This document shows, piece after piece, positions 1 to 7,891 of a DNA stretch of 64,000 nt; the stretch's first letter is position 1; every line of letters begins with the position of its first letter. Made by a program: the position numbers and the translations under genes. The notes beneath the pieces were generated by a model. It did not search any database and was not told where the DNA came from. It saw nothing but the letters and a program-made list of their open reading frames with translations. The stretch is taken from assembly GCF_900113335.1 (NCBI RefSeq), contig NZ_FOOX01000008.1, positions 62,001-126,000 on the forward strand, read 5' to 3'. This stretch comes from Desulfotruncus arcticus DSM 17038 (lineage in GTDB: Bacteria; Bacillota; Desulfotomaculia; Desulfotomaculales; Desulfallaceae).

Positions 1-469
1 TAGCCGGGGCTGTCTGTACAACAACAAAGGTATCAGGGTCATCAAGAGCTTTTTTAACCCTTTGGGTATCGTCACGCTCGGTAATAGCCGCGGTCGGGCA
101 CCACAGGGCGCACTGGCCGCAATTAATGCACACGGTTTCATCCACCAGAGGGAAGCCGTAATAGCCAAAAACCGTCTGCGTATTTTTACATACCTCCAGG
201 CACTGGCCACAGAGTACACATTTTTCGTCATCCCTGACTATAGAGGGATTATCCGGATCAATGGGCACCCTACCCCGCACCTGGGCCGGCCAGGTGCCCG
301 GCACCTGGTATTGCTGCGGCAGCCAGCCTTCGCCACCGGCTTGTCCGGCAACGGAAACCGCACCGCAGCCTGCCAGGCTTGCTGTTACACCTGCGAGACC
401 AAGTCCTCCCATCATGCGCAGAAAGGAACGCCTCGTCACTTTCTTGTCCATCTTAAGTTGGTCTTCCAT
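1..469 (-). CDS. Tat-exported [FeFe] hydrogenase catalytic subunit, N-terminus (partial)
   Basis: Reading leftward from the ATG at 469 (Shine-Dalgarno GAGAGGAG) gives about 156 codons that run off the window edge. The protein starts with a twin-arginine signal (TRRSFLR, residues 12-18) followed by a hydrophobic stretch ending in a lipobox-like LAGC (Cys35), so it may be a membrane-anchored Tat lipoprotein. Two ferredoxin clusters follow (CVLCGQCLEVC and CINCGQCALWCP). The last visible residues, VVVQTAPA, match the start of the H-cluster domain of iron-only hydrogenases. The gene lies 24 bp downstream of tatC on the same strand, and the maturases hydE, hydF and hydG are encoded divergently. 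The identity of the H-cluster domain is inferred, because most of it is outside the window. Confidence 0.8.
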   Translation of the reverse strand, partial: MEDQLKMDKKVTRRSFLRMMGGLGLAGVTASLAGCGAVSVAGQAGGEGWLPQQYQVPGTWPAQVRGRVPIDPDNPSIVRDDEKCVLCGQCLEVCKNTQTVFGYYGFPLVDETVCINCGQCALWCPTAAITERDDTQRVKKALDDPDTFVVVQTAPA

Positions 470-493
470 TTTTGCTCCTCTCCCCGTAAACAA

Positions 494-1282
494 CTATTTA
501 GCTGGAACCATCAAGTCTCTGGCCCTCTTCATCAACCTTTTAATCGGGGCCAGTATGTTTAACGTCCTACCGGATTTTTTCAGTCCCATGGCCCATTCGG
601 TAACGCGAACCACTGTGGCGCTGATTTCATACAACAGGTAAATAGGTGAAGCGAAAAGCAGCACGGTGAATATGTCAGGACTTGCAACTACCGCTGAAGC
701 AATTATCACCGCTGCCAGGATAGCAAATTTTCTGCCTTTGATCATGGTCCGGTAGGAGATGATTCCCAACCTCGCCAGAAAATAGCTGGCCAGAGGCATC
801 TCGAAAATTAAACCGAAAGGAAGTAAAAAATTAAGGGTAAAAGATACATAATTGCCTATGGTGAGCATTGGTATCAGCTGCGCACCGCCGTAGCGCATCA
901 AAAAGGATACGCACATTTTAAACACAACCAAAAAACCAAAAGCTATACCACCAATAAAAAGAATGAATGAAGTAAAAACGAAAAAGGTAAAATACACTCG
1001 CTCAACTTTACGTAAGGCAGGTATAATGAAACCCCAAAACTGCCAAAGGGTCACGGGCAGGGAAGCCAAAAATCCAAGAAAAAATGCCAGTTTAATTTTT
1101 GTAAAAACAGCTTCCGTAACCCCGATATAAATTATCTTATTGCCTGTTCCAGTAACGGGTTCGAGCAGGATTTTTAGAAATGCGTCGCTGAAAAACCAGC
1201 AAACCACTGCCATGACAAAAGTCGAAACAATGGAAATGATCAGTAACCGGCGCAATTCTTCAAGATGCTCTACCACTGTCAT
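494..1282 (-). CDS. tatC: Sec-independent protein translocase TatC
   Basis: This 262-residue polytopic membrane protein has the TatC hallmark near its N-terminus (EHLEELRRLL) and six predicted membrane segments. TatC recognises twin-arginine signal peptides and works with TatA to export folded proteins. The ATG at 1282 is the only usable start: upstream the frame is open back to the tatA stop but contains no ATG, GTG or TTG. It sits between tatA and the exported hydrogenase gene, which suggests a translocase dedicated to that enzyme. The C-terminal tail (about residues 230-262) is basic. Confidence 0.95.
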   Translation of the reverse strand: MTVVEHLEELRRLLIISIVSTFVMAVVCWFFSDAFLKILLEPVTGTGNKIIYIGVTEAVFTKIKLAFFLGFLASLPVTLWQFWGFIIPALRKVERVYFTFFVFTSFILFIGGIAFGFLVVFKMCVSFLMRYGGAQLIPMLTIGNYVSFTLNFLLPFGLIFEMPLASYFLARLGIISYRTMIKGRKFAILAAVIIASAVVASPDIFTVLLFASPIYLLYEISATVVRVTEWAMGLKKSGRTLNILAPIKRLMKRARDLMVPAK

Positions 1283-1348
1283 TTCTTCATGTCCGGATAT
1301 TTGGCTCTCCCCCTTCCCCCGTATAAGAAATTTAAGGTTTCTGTCTAA

Positions 1349-1612
1349 CTAGTTGACTTGTTTTGATGTATTGATAGAAGCATTTGAAGCATCGGCAGCA
1401 GCGGCAGCGGTTGCAGCAGCAACTCCGTCAATCCCGTCGCTCTTCTTTTGGGCCTGTTCTTCACCCTCTTCTCCTGAAAAAGCGTTTTTCATATCCCGCG
1501 CCGCATTACCCAGAGCTTTACCAACTTCGGGTAATTTCCCGGGCCCAAAGATAATAAGAACCACTACCAGGATTAAAATCAGGTGAGTTGGCTGAAAAAG
1601 GCCGTTAAACAT
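1349..1612 (-). CDS. tatA: Twin-arginine translocase subunit TatA/TatB family
   Basis: This 87-residue protein has one N-terminal membrane helix (residues 7-22), the family motif FGPGKLPEVGKALG and an amphipathic helix, followed by an Ala-rich polar tail (about residues 60-87). TatA oligomers form the export pore with TatC. It is the first gene of a leftward tatA-tatC-hydrogenase group. A Shine-Dalgarno sequence (GGAGGGAAG) lies just upstream of the ATG. No separate tatB is present, which is typical of Gram-positive TatAC systems. Confidence 0.93.
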   Translation of the reverse strand: MFNGLFQPTHLILILVVVLIIFGPGKLPEVGKALGNAARDMKNAFSGEEGEEQAQKKSDGIDGVAAATAAAAADASNASINTSKQVN

Positions 1613-1794
1613 AATAACTTCCCTCCTTTAATAATTTTTTTAATATAGCTTTGAAGCGGGTCATAAATAAATTTAATTAAAAGCAACGCAACTTGATAAG
1701 TCATACTTATTAAATTCAATTAATTTTTTTTATTAATATTATTGCTTTTTTTCACAAAAATCAATATAATTTTAAAAAAAATACATTTAAGAAC
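1613..1794. promoter_or_regulatory. AT-rich divergent intergenic region
   Basis: This is a very AT-rich stretch (long T and A runs at 1720-1790) between the leftward tat-hydrogenase group and the rightward hydrogenase-regulator/maturase group. It must contain the divergent promoters, but I could not assign convincing -35/-10 pairs. No coding potential was seen. Confidence 0.4.
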
Positions 1795-1953
1795 GCAGAA
1801 GCCTGACCGTCAGGGTTTAATGCCAACCGGAAGGGCTGATACTGCTCTAACCCTGCGGCAACAGGCACTCAGTTACTGTGGTCAAGGGGCAATGAGTCAT
1901 TAGCATTGCCTTGTCACGACCTGTTTTGCTCAGCAGACAGGTCGTTATTTTTT
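1795..1953 (+). promoter_or_regulatory. Structured 5' leader with terminator: candidate attenuator or riboswitch
   Basis: About 150 nt of non-coding leader precede the TM1266-type gene. Visible elements in order are: a short hairpin CCTGA/TCAGG (about 1802-1814), a longer-range stem CAGGGTT (1811-1817) with AACCCTG (1849-1855), a hairpin CAAGG-gg-CAATG / CATTG-CCTTG (about 1883-1913), and a strong intrinsic terminator at 1916-1953. The terminator ends directly at the Shine-Dalgarno sequence of the next gene, so read-through must be controlled. I compared it by memory with common riboswitch consensus motifs and found no match. Confidence 0.55.
1916..1953 (+). terminator. Intrinsic terminator in the leader of the hydrogenase regulator
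   Basis: A perfect 9-bp stem ACGACCTGT/ACAGGTCGT is followed by a T-rich run (TTATTTTTT). It lies between the leader and the AAGGAG ribosome-binding site of the gene at 1970, the position expected of an attenuator. Confidence 0.8.
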
Positions 1954-1969
1954 AAGGAGTTGATGAATT

Positions 1970-2221
1970 TTGGCCAAGGAGCAGCGCATCGGGGTGATCG
2001 GCATTGTCATTGAAGACAGGTCCCAGGCCCAGCGGATTAACAGCATTTTAAGCGCCCACGGCGACGTTATAGTAGGGCGCATGGGCGTCCCCTACCGGGA
2101 AAGGGGGCTTTCGGTTATCTCACTGATTGTTGATGGGAATACTGACGAAATAGGGGCCTTAACCGGTAAACTGGGTACTGTTAACGGGGTTAAAGTTAAA
2201 AGTGCCCTGGTTACCAGGTAA
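1970..2221 (+). CDS. Iron-only hydrogenase system regulator, TM1266 family
   Basis: This 83-residue protein matches the TM1266-like putative regulator family that accompanies [FeFe] hydrogenase maturases (N-terminal IGVIGIVIEDR, central VGRMGVPYRERGL, C-terminal VKVKSALVTR). The fold is ACT/NikR-like and the ligand is unknown. The start is a TTG at 1970 served by AAGGAG at 1954-1959; the nearby ATG at 1963 is out of frame. The gene follows the attenuator leader and heads the rightward maturase group. Confidence 0.85.
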   Translation: MAKEQRIGVIGIVIEDRSQAQRINSILSAHGDVIVGRMGVPYRERGLSVISLIVDGNTDEIGALTGKLGTVNGVKVKSALVTR

Positions 2222-2225
2222 TCGG

Positions 2226-2347
2226 TTAATAAAGAAGACTTGGTTCAGGTGGGGTTTTGACTCCATCTGAACCTTAGTCGCACTTATTTCGAGCTTACAG
2301 CCTGTTAATCCCCGACCGATGAAGGCGGGGTCTTACAGGCTGTGCGA
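2226..2347 (+). repeat. Dispersed repeat family A, copy 1
   Basis: The copy begins AATAAAGAAGACTTGGTTCA, then a hairpin TTCAGGTGGGG...CTCCATCTGAA, the linker CCTTAGTCGCACTTATTTCG, and a second hairpin whose outer arms are ACAGCCTG/CAGGCTGT. It separates the TM1266-family gene from aspartase and ends about 20 bp before the aspartase start. Related copies are at 12508, 22250 and 45004 (reverse). Confidence 0.8.
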
Positions 2348-2366
2348 AGATAAAAGGGTGATTGCA

Positions 2367-3818
2367 ATGACAGATACCAGAGTGGAAAAAGATTTACTGG
2401 GTGAGCTGCCGGTGCCTGCCCGTGCTTATTACGGCATACATACCATGCGGGCTTTGAAAAATTTTAACGTTAGCGGGTGTACTGTCCACCCCCAGCTGGT
2501 GCGGGCACTGGCCGAAGTAAAATGGGCCGCCGCCCGGGCCAACCACCGGGCCGGTCTGCTTTCCGCCGCTATTACCGAGGCTATTTGTACCGCCGCCAGG
2601 GAAGTGGCCGGGGGGAAACTCGCCGACCAAATCGTCGTAGACGCTTTTCAGGGCGGGGCCGGGACATCTACCAATATGAACATCAACGAAGTCCTGGCCA
2701 ACCGGGCCATTGAACTGCTGGGCGGCCAAAAAGGCGATTATCAAATGGTCCACCCGCTCAATCACGTTAACCTTTCGCAGTCCACCAATGACACTTATCC
2801 CACCGCCCTCCGCGTCGCCGCCATCAGGTTGGTGCTGGACCTGAGCGAAGCGATGGCGGAACTGCAGACAGCCCTGCAGGAAAAAGAGGCGCAGTTTGCC
2901 GGAACGCTCAAGCTGGGGCGCACTGAATTACAGGACGCTCTGCCGGTGACACTGGGGCAGGAATTCAGTGCTTACGCCGAAGCCGTCGCCCGGGACAGGT
3001 GGCGGCTGTACAAGGTGGAAGAGCGCCTGCGACAGATAAACCTTGGCGGAACGGCTGTTGGCACGGGACTAAACGCCCCCCCCAAATATATTTATCAGGT
3101 AGTGGAGGAACTGCGTCAAATAACCGGCATGGGTTTGGCCAGGGCTGAAAACATGATTGATCTGACGCAGAATGCCGATGTTTTTGCCGAGGTGTCGGGA
3201 CTGGTAAAAGCAGCCGCAGTGAACCTGAACAAAATTGCCGGAGATCTGATGCTGTTATCTTCCGGCCCGGCCGGGGGGCCTGCGGAAATCAATTTACCGC
3301 CACGGCAGGCAGGATCTTCTATTATGCCGGGCAAGGTAAATCCCGTTATTCCTGAAATGGTAAAACAGGTGGCCTGGCAGGCCATGGGAGCAGATCAGGT
3401 AATTTGCCAGGCCTGCGGGTCCGGCTGGTTGGAGTTGAACTCTTTTTTGCCGCTGGTGGCTCATAACCTTTTACATACCCTGGAGATGCTGGCCAAAACC
3501 GCCAGAATCTTTGCCTATGACTGCATTGCCGGCATCAGCGCCAACGAGCGGCGCTGCCTGCGCTGGCTGGATGAAAGTTTAACCATGGTAACAGCGCTGG
3601 TGCCTTACATCGGCTACGAGCAAGCCACGGATTTGGCTAAAAAAGCTCATCACAGCAGAAAAACATTAAAAGAATTGGTTATAGCAAAAGGACTTTGTTC
3701 CGAGGAAGAATGGCAGGAAATATTTAAGCCGCGCCACCTGACCCGGCCCGGCATTGCCGGGGCGCGCAAGCTGGCGGGCCGGCTGGAGAGAAAAAAATCG
3801 GGGGGAGATGAAAACTGA
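2367..3818 (+). CDS. aspA: Aspartate ammonia-lyase (aspartase)
   Basis: This 483-residue member of the fumarase/aspartase superfamily converts L-aspartate to fumarate and ammonia. It carries the superfamily signature GSSIMPGKVN at about residues 315-324 and the upstream TSTNMNINEV and NLSQSTNDTYP motifs. I start it at the ATG at 2367; the in-frame upstream extension lies inside repeat A and is unlikely to be translated. It overlaps hydF by one base (TGATG), so the two are translationally coupled. An aspartase-family gene inside hydrogenase maturation clusters is known from several lineages. Fumarase activity cannot be excluded from sequence. Confidence 0.88.
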   Translation: MTDTRVEKDLLGELPVPARAYYGIHTMRALKNFNVSGCTVHPQLVRALAEVKWAAARANHRAGLLSAAITEAICTAAREVAGGKLADQIVVDAFQGGAGTSTNMNINEVLANRAIELLGGQKGDYQMVHPLNHVNLSQSTNDTYPTALRVAAIRLVLDLSEAMAELQTALQEKEAQFAGTLKLGRTELQDALPVTLGQEFSAYAEAVARDRWRLYKVEERLRQINLGGTAVGTGLNAPPKYIYQVVEELRQITGMGLARAENMIDLTQNADVFAEVSGLVKAAAVNLNKIAGDLMLLSSGPAGGPAEINLPPRQAGSSIMPGKVNPVIPEMVKQVAWQAMGADQVICQACGSGWLELNSFLPLVAHNLLHTLEMLAKTARIFAYDCIAGISANERRCLRWLDESLTMVTALVPYIGYEQATDLAKKAHHSRKTLKELVIAKGLCSEEEWQEIFKPRHLTRPGIAGARKLAGRLERKKSGGDEN

Positions 3819-5038
3819 TGCATGAAACACCTCGCAGCGGCAGGCTTCATATAGCCCTGTTCGGCAGGCGGAACGCCGGCAAATCAAGTTTAATCAATGC
3901 CCTTACCGGGCAGGAACTGGCCATTGTCTCGCCGGTGGCAGGAACCACCACCGACCCGGTATATAAATCAATGGAAATACTGCCCATCGGCCCCGTGGTC
4001 TTAATTGACACCGCCGGGCTTGACGATGAAGGCGAACTGGGAGCAAAGCGAATCGCCAAAAGCATGGCGGTGCTCGCCAAAACCGACCTGGCTCTGCTGG
4101 TAATAGATCCGCAGCAGGGAATTAATCAAACCGAGCTGGAACTGGTTGAAGCGATCAGACAAAAACAGCTGCCGGTAATAGGCGTTATTAATAAAACCGA
4201 CCTTGGTGAGGCAGTTTCCGATTTTTCCCGGCAGCTGCCCGGTATCCCTGTTGTCAAGGTAAGCGCCCGAACGGGGCGCGGCCTGACTGAACTGAAGCAG
4301 GCGATAGTGCAGCTGGCCCCCAAAGACTGGACAGCGCCAACTATTGCCGGGGACCTGGTGCCCCCGGGGGAACTGGCGCTGCTGGTTGTCCCCATCGACC
4401 TGGCCGCGCCGAAAGGACGGCTGATATTGCCCCAGGTGCAGACAATCAGGGATATGCTGGACCACGACTGCCTGACCATGGTGGTAAAGGAACGAGAGTT
4501 AAAAGTCGCCTTAAACAAGCTGCAAAAGCCCCCGGCGCTGGTAATCACAGATTCGCAGGTTTTTTTAAAGGTGGATGCAGATACGCCGCCCGGCGTACCC
4601 ATGACTTCCTTTTCCATCCTGTTCGCCCGCTATAAAGGGGACCTGGCCACTCTGGTCTCCGGCGCACTGGCTGTGGAAGACCTGGAACCGGGTGATAAAG
4701 TTTTAATTGCCGAGGCCTGCACCCACCACCGGGTGGCCGATGATATCGGCACAGTCAAGATCCCCCGCTGGCTGCGCCAGTCAGTGGGCGGTGAGCTTGA
4801 TTTTCACTGGTCCAGCGGCATCGAACTGCCCTCCGACCTGGAGAGCTACAAACTGATTGTGCACTGCGGCGCCTGCATGATCAACCGGCGGGAAATGTTA
4901 TCCAGAATGATGGCCGCCGGTGCCGCCAGGGTGCCGATTGTTAATTACGGGGTACTGATTGCCTATGTGCTGGGCATTTTGCGCAGGGCCCTGGAACCTT
5001 TTCCCGATGTGCTGGCACTGCTGAATGAGCGCAGTTAA
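3818..5038 (+). CDS. hydF: [FeFe] hydrogenase H-cluster maturation GTPase HydF
   Basis: The 406-residue protein has an N-terminal GTPase domain (P-loop GRRNAGKS at residues 16-23, then TTTDP, DTAG and NKTD) and a C-terminal iron-sulfur domain with the HydF pattern CTH (Cys301, His303) then HCGAC (Cys350, Cys353). HydF is the scaffold that receives the diiron subcluster made by HydE and HydG and passes it to the hydrogenase. The gene is coupled to aspA and followed by a terminator, with hydE and hydG next on the same strand. Confidence 0.95.
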   Translation: MHETPRSGRLHIALFGRRNAGKSSLINALTGQELAIVSPVAGTTTDPVYKSMEILPIGPVVLIDTAGLDDEGELGAKRIAKSMAVLAKTDLALLVIDPQQGINQTELELVEAIRQKQLPVIGVINKTDLGEAVSDFSRQLPGIPVVKVSARTGRGLTELKQAIVQLAPKDWTAPTIAGDLVPPGELALLVVPIDLAAPKGRLILPQVQTIRDMLDHDCLTMVVKERELKVALNKLQKPPALVITDSQVFLKVDADTPPGVPMTSFSILFARYKGDLATLVSGALAVEDLEPGDKVLIAEACTHHRVADDIGTVKIPRWLRQSVGGELDFHWSSGIELPSDLESYKLIVHCGACMINRREMLSRMMAAGAARVPIVNYGVLIAYVLGILRRALEPFPDVLALLNERS

Positions 5039-5040
5039 TA

Positions 5041-5085
5041 AAAAACGCGCGCTTAATCAGTTCCCTTAGCGCGCGCGTTTTAATA
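5041..5085 (+). terminator. Terminator after hydF
   Basis: A GC-rich stem (ACGCGCGCT / AGCGCGCGCGT) is flanked by A and T runs. Loop and stem are nearly identical to the terminator at 24727-24773. Confidence 0.85.
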
Positions 5086-5100
5086 CTTTATACCTTAGCC

Positions 5101-5126
5101 CTTGCCATATATATGGCAAGTATAAT
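5101..5126 (+). promoter_or_regulatory. Palindromic operator next to a -10 box upstream of hydE
   Basis: A perfect 20-bp palindrome (CTTGCCATATATATGGCAAG, 5101-5120) is followed directly by TATAAT at 5121-5126. It lies in the spacer region of a putative hydE promoter. The TTG...CAA outer geometry resembles redox-repressor sites such as Rex, but the half-site is not the Rex consensus, so the regulator is unknown. Confidence 0.6.
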
Positions 5127-5161
5127 TTCCTAAAGTGTTAGAGAACGGAGCTAAGTTATTG

Positions 5162-6217
5162 ATGCATAATTTCGCAAGCGCCCTGGCTAAAGCAAAAGCC
5201 GGGACAATACTTGACCGGCAGGCAATCGGTGCGTTGCTGGCAGCCGGTCCGGAAGAATCACAGGAACTATTTAACGCCGCCAACCAAATAAGGCACGACC
5301 ATGTCGGCGACAAGGTGCACCTGCGGGCAATTATTGAGTTTTCCAATTACTGCCGCAAAAATTGCCTGTACTGCGGGCTGCGCCGGGATAATCATTCAAT
5401 TCAACGTTACCGCTTAACTGAGCGGGAAATACTGAACGCTGTAAAAACGGCCCGGGAACTGGGTTTTCGCACCGTTGTGCTGCAATCCGGCGAAGACTTA
5501 TACTATGATGCCCCAACTATAGCCAGGCTGGTGGAAACGATCAAAAAACGGCACGACCTGGCCGTGACACTATCCCTGGGGGAGCGCGGCAGGGACGATT
5601 ACCGGGACTGGCGGGAGGCGGGCGCCGACCGCTACCTGTTAAAACAAGAAACCGCGGATGAACACCTGTTTAGCATCATCAAGCCGGACGGGAGTTTACA
5701 GCAGCGGGTTCAGTGCCTGCGGTGGCTCAAAGACCTGGGTTATCAAACCGGGTCCGGCAATATGGTGGGCCTGCCGGGGCAAAGCCTGGCAACACTGGCG
5801 GAAGACATTAGCCTTATGCGCGAGCTCGATGTGGAAATGGCGGGCATCGGCCCCTTCCTGCCCCACCATGCCACACCATTGAAAGCCGCAGCATCCGGGG
5901 ACCTGGTCTTGACCTTAAAAACACTGGCTGTTACCAGACTATGCCTGCCGCAGGCACACCTGCCCGCCACAACTTCACTGTGCACACTGACACCGGACGG
6001 GCGCAAGCTGGCGCTAAATTGCGGAGCCAACGTGATTATGCCCAACCTTACCCCGGCCGGTGTGCGCGATAAATACCTGATCTACCCGCAAAAAGCGGAC
6101 ATAATTGAACAACCCGAAGCAGCGCTAAAATCCATTCAGGCGCTGCTGGCCGAACTGTCAAGGCCGCTGGCTCAAGATTACGGCCATGCTAAAAAAACAC
6201 CCGGAAGGAGTTTTTAA
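5162..6217 (+). CDS. hydE: [FeFe] hydrogenase maturase, radical SAM protein HydE
   Basis: This 351-residue radical SAM enzyme has the CX3CX2C cluster motif CRKNCLYC (Cys64, Cys68, Cys71), then the GEDLY region and a TIM-barrel core. HydE acts on the HydG product during synthesis of the azadithiolate-bridged diiron subcluster. The ATG at 5162 has GGAG at 5147-5150; an upstream in-frame GTG at 5135 lacks a good ribosome-binding site. The hydG start is 2 bp after the stop. The related methylornithine synthase PylB is the main alternative, but context makes HydE clear. Confidence 0.93.
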   Translation: MHNFASALAKAKAGTILDRQAIGALLAAGPEESQELFNAANQIRHDHVGDKVHLRAIIEFSNYCRKNCLYCGLRRDNHSIQRYRLTEREILNAVKTARELGFRTVVLQSGEDLYYDAPTIARLVETIKKRHDLAVTLSLGERGRDDYRDWREAGADRYLLKQETADEHLFSIIKPDGSLQQRVQCLRWLKDLGYQTGSGNMVGLPGQSLATLAEDISLMRELDVEMAGIGPFLPHHATPLKAAASGDLVLTLKTLAVTRLCLPQAHLPATTSLCTLTPDGRKLALNCGANVIMPNLTPAGVRDKYLIYPQKADIIEQPEAALKSIQALLAELSRPLAQDYGHAKKTPGRSF

Positions 6218-6219
6218 TC

Positions 6220-7650
6220 ATGGAAACCAATCAGGAAAACATGCGTGCCGATTTCATCAACGAGGAACAAATTAATGCCTGGCTGTCCGAAGCCAGGGAA
6301 GCCGGGAAAGAAGAAGCCCGGGCGATTATCGAAAAAGCCGGCGGCGCCGAAGGACTGACACCCTATGAATGCGCCGTACTCCTTCATCTTGAGGACGAAG
6401 AGCTGCTGGAAGAGATGTACCGTACCGCATATAAAATTAAAGTAAAGATTTACGGTCGCAGACTGGTACTCTTTGCCCCCCTTTACATCAGCGACTATTG
6501 CGTTAATAACTGCGTCTACTGCGGGTACCGCACGGATAACAAGTTTACCCGGCGCCGGCTGAGCGCGGAGGAAGTGCGGGAGGAAGTTAAAATTTTGGAA
6601 TCTTTGGGCCATAAACGGCTGGCGCTGGAAGCCGGTGAAGACCCCCAAAACTGCCCCATTGAATATGTTCTGAATACAATCAAAACAATCTACGAAGTCA
6701 AGGAAGCCAACGGCAGCATCAGGAGAGTCAACGTCAACATAGCCGCCACCACAGTGGGTAACTACCGGAAATTGAAAGAAGCCGGCATCGGCACCTATAT
6801 TTTATTCCAGGAAACCTATCACCGGGGAACTTACGCCGCCGTGCACCCAACCGGCCCCAAAAGGGATTACGACTACCACACAACAGCCATGGACAGGGCC
6901 ATGCAGGGCGGCATTGACGATGTTGGTATCGGCGTGCTGTTCGGACTGTATGACTATAAATATGAAGTGGTGGCTATGCTGCTGCATGCCTTGCACCTGG
7001 AAGAAGCTTTCGGCGTGGGGCCCCATACCATCTCCGTGCCCCGGATCAGGCCCGCTGAAGGCGTGGATTATCACCATTTGCCCAACCTGGTCAATGACAG
7101 GGATTTCAAAAAAATAATAGCGGTGCTGCGCCTGGCCGTACCATATACCGGTATGATCTTATCCACCAGGGAAAGACCGGAATTTAGAGACGAGCTGATT
7201 AATGTAGGCATATCACAAATCAGCGCGGGATCATGTACCGGGGTGGGCGGCTATAAGCAAGAACATGCTGATGTAGCAGCCTGTGACGCCGGCTGCGATG
7301 AGGCACCTCAGTTCCAGGTGGAAGACCACCGCAGTCCGGACGAAGTACTGCGCAGCGTCTGCAATTCAGGCTATATCCCAAGTTTTTGCACCGCCTGCTA
7401 CCGCAAGGGGCGCACGGGCGACCGCTTTATGCCGCTGGCCAAAAGCGGCCAGATTCAAAATGTCTGCCAGCCCAATGCCATCCTGACTTTTAAAGAGTAT
7501 CTGGAAGATTACGCCTCGCCGGAGACCAGGGAAGTAGGACACCGGACAATTGCCAACCATCTTAACGAGATCAGCAATCCCCAAACCCGTCAACTAACTG
7601 AGGAACGACTCAAACTAATCGAACAGGGGCAGCGGGATTTATATTTTTAA
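6220..7650 (+). CDS. hydG: [FeFe] hydrogenase maturase, tyrosine lyase HydG
   Basis: This 476-residue radical SAM protein has the N-terminal cluster motif CVNNCVYC (Cys94, Cys98, Cys101) and the diagnostic C-terminal CX2CX22C (Cys390, Cys393, Cys416), which binds the auxiliary cluster. HydG cleaves tyrosine to give the CO and CN ligands of the H-cluster. ThiH lacks this C-terminal motif. The gene is tightly linked to hydE and ends in a strong terminator, so the maturase group closes here. Confidence 0.96.
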   Translation: METNQENMRADFINEEQINAWLSEAREAGKEEARAIIEKAGGAEGLTPYECAVLLHLEDEELLEEMYRTAYKIKVKIYGRRLVLFAPLYISDYCVNNCVYCGYRTDNKFTRRRLSAEEVREEVKILESLGHKRLALEAGEDPQNCPIEYVLNTIKTIYEVKEANGSIRRVNVNIAATTVGNYRKLKEAGIGTYILFQETYHRGTYAAVHPTGPKRDYDYHTTAMDRAMQGGIDDVGIGVLFGLYDYKYEVVAMLLHALHLEEAFGVGPHTISVPRIRPAEGVDYHHLPNLVNDRDFKKIIAVLRLAVPYTGMILSTRERPEFRDELINVGISQISAGSCTGVGGYKQEHADVAACDAGCDEAPQFQVEDHRSPDEVLRSVCNSGYIPSFCTACYRKGRTGDRFMPLAKSGQIQNVCQPNAILTFKEYLEDYASPETREVGHRTIANHLNEISNPQTRQLTEERLKLIEQGQRDLYF

Positions 7651-7686
7651 ACATGCCGCAACTGATATAATTATCATCCAGGACGT

Positions 7687-7721
7687 AAAAAGAAGCCTCT
7701 CTAAACCAGAGGCTTCTTTTT
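7687..7721 (+). terminator. Terminator after hydG
   Basis: Stem AAGAAGCCTCT/AGAGGCTTCTT with a 7-nt loop and flanking A/T runs; likely works in both directions. Confidence 0.9.
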
Positions 7722-7826
7722 AGTTGTCGGTAAATAAATCTTTTACATTAAAAATTTTGCCAGATAAAATAATAAATAGTAATATTATAAAAAGTACCCG
7801 GCAGTAAAATTAATGGGTTAAAATTA

Positions 7827-7853
7827 AAAGAGATGTAGTGACTACATCTCTTT
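7827..7853 (+). promoter_or_regulatory. 27-bp palindrome upstream of the diguanylate cyclase gene
   Basis: Arms AAAGAGATGTAGT and ACTACATCTCTTT are separated by one base. It lies 38 bp before the ATG at 7892 and has no following T run, so an operator or mRNA 5' hairpin is more likely than a terminator. Confidence 0.55.
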
Positions 7854-7891
7854 GGATTGCAACAAAAAAGCTGGTTTTGAAGGTGTAACAG

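Noticed and set aside
62..562. Rightward 166-codon open frame
   Set aside because: It is antisense to the hydrogenase and tatC coding strands, has no family similarity and no ribosome-binding site.
1795..1953. Leader as a known riboswitch (cobalamin, fluoride, Moco, c-di-GMP, THF, Ni/Co)
   Set aside because: None of the core motifs I know for these classes is present in the right order; left as unassigned.
7827..7853. Palindrome as an intrinsic terminator
   Set aside because: No T run follows and the loop is too short; an operator or 5' hairpin fits better.
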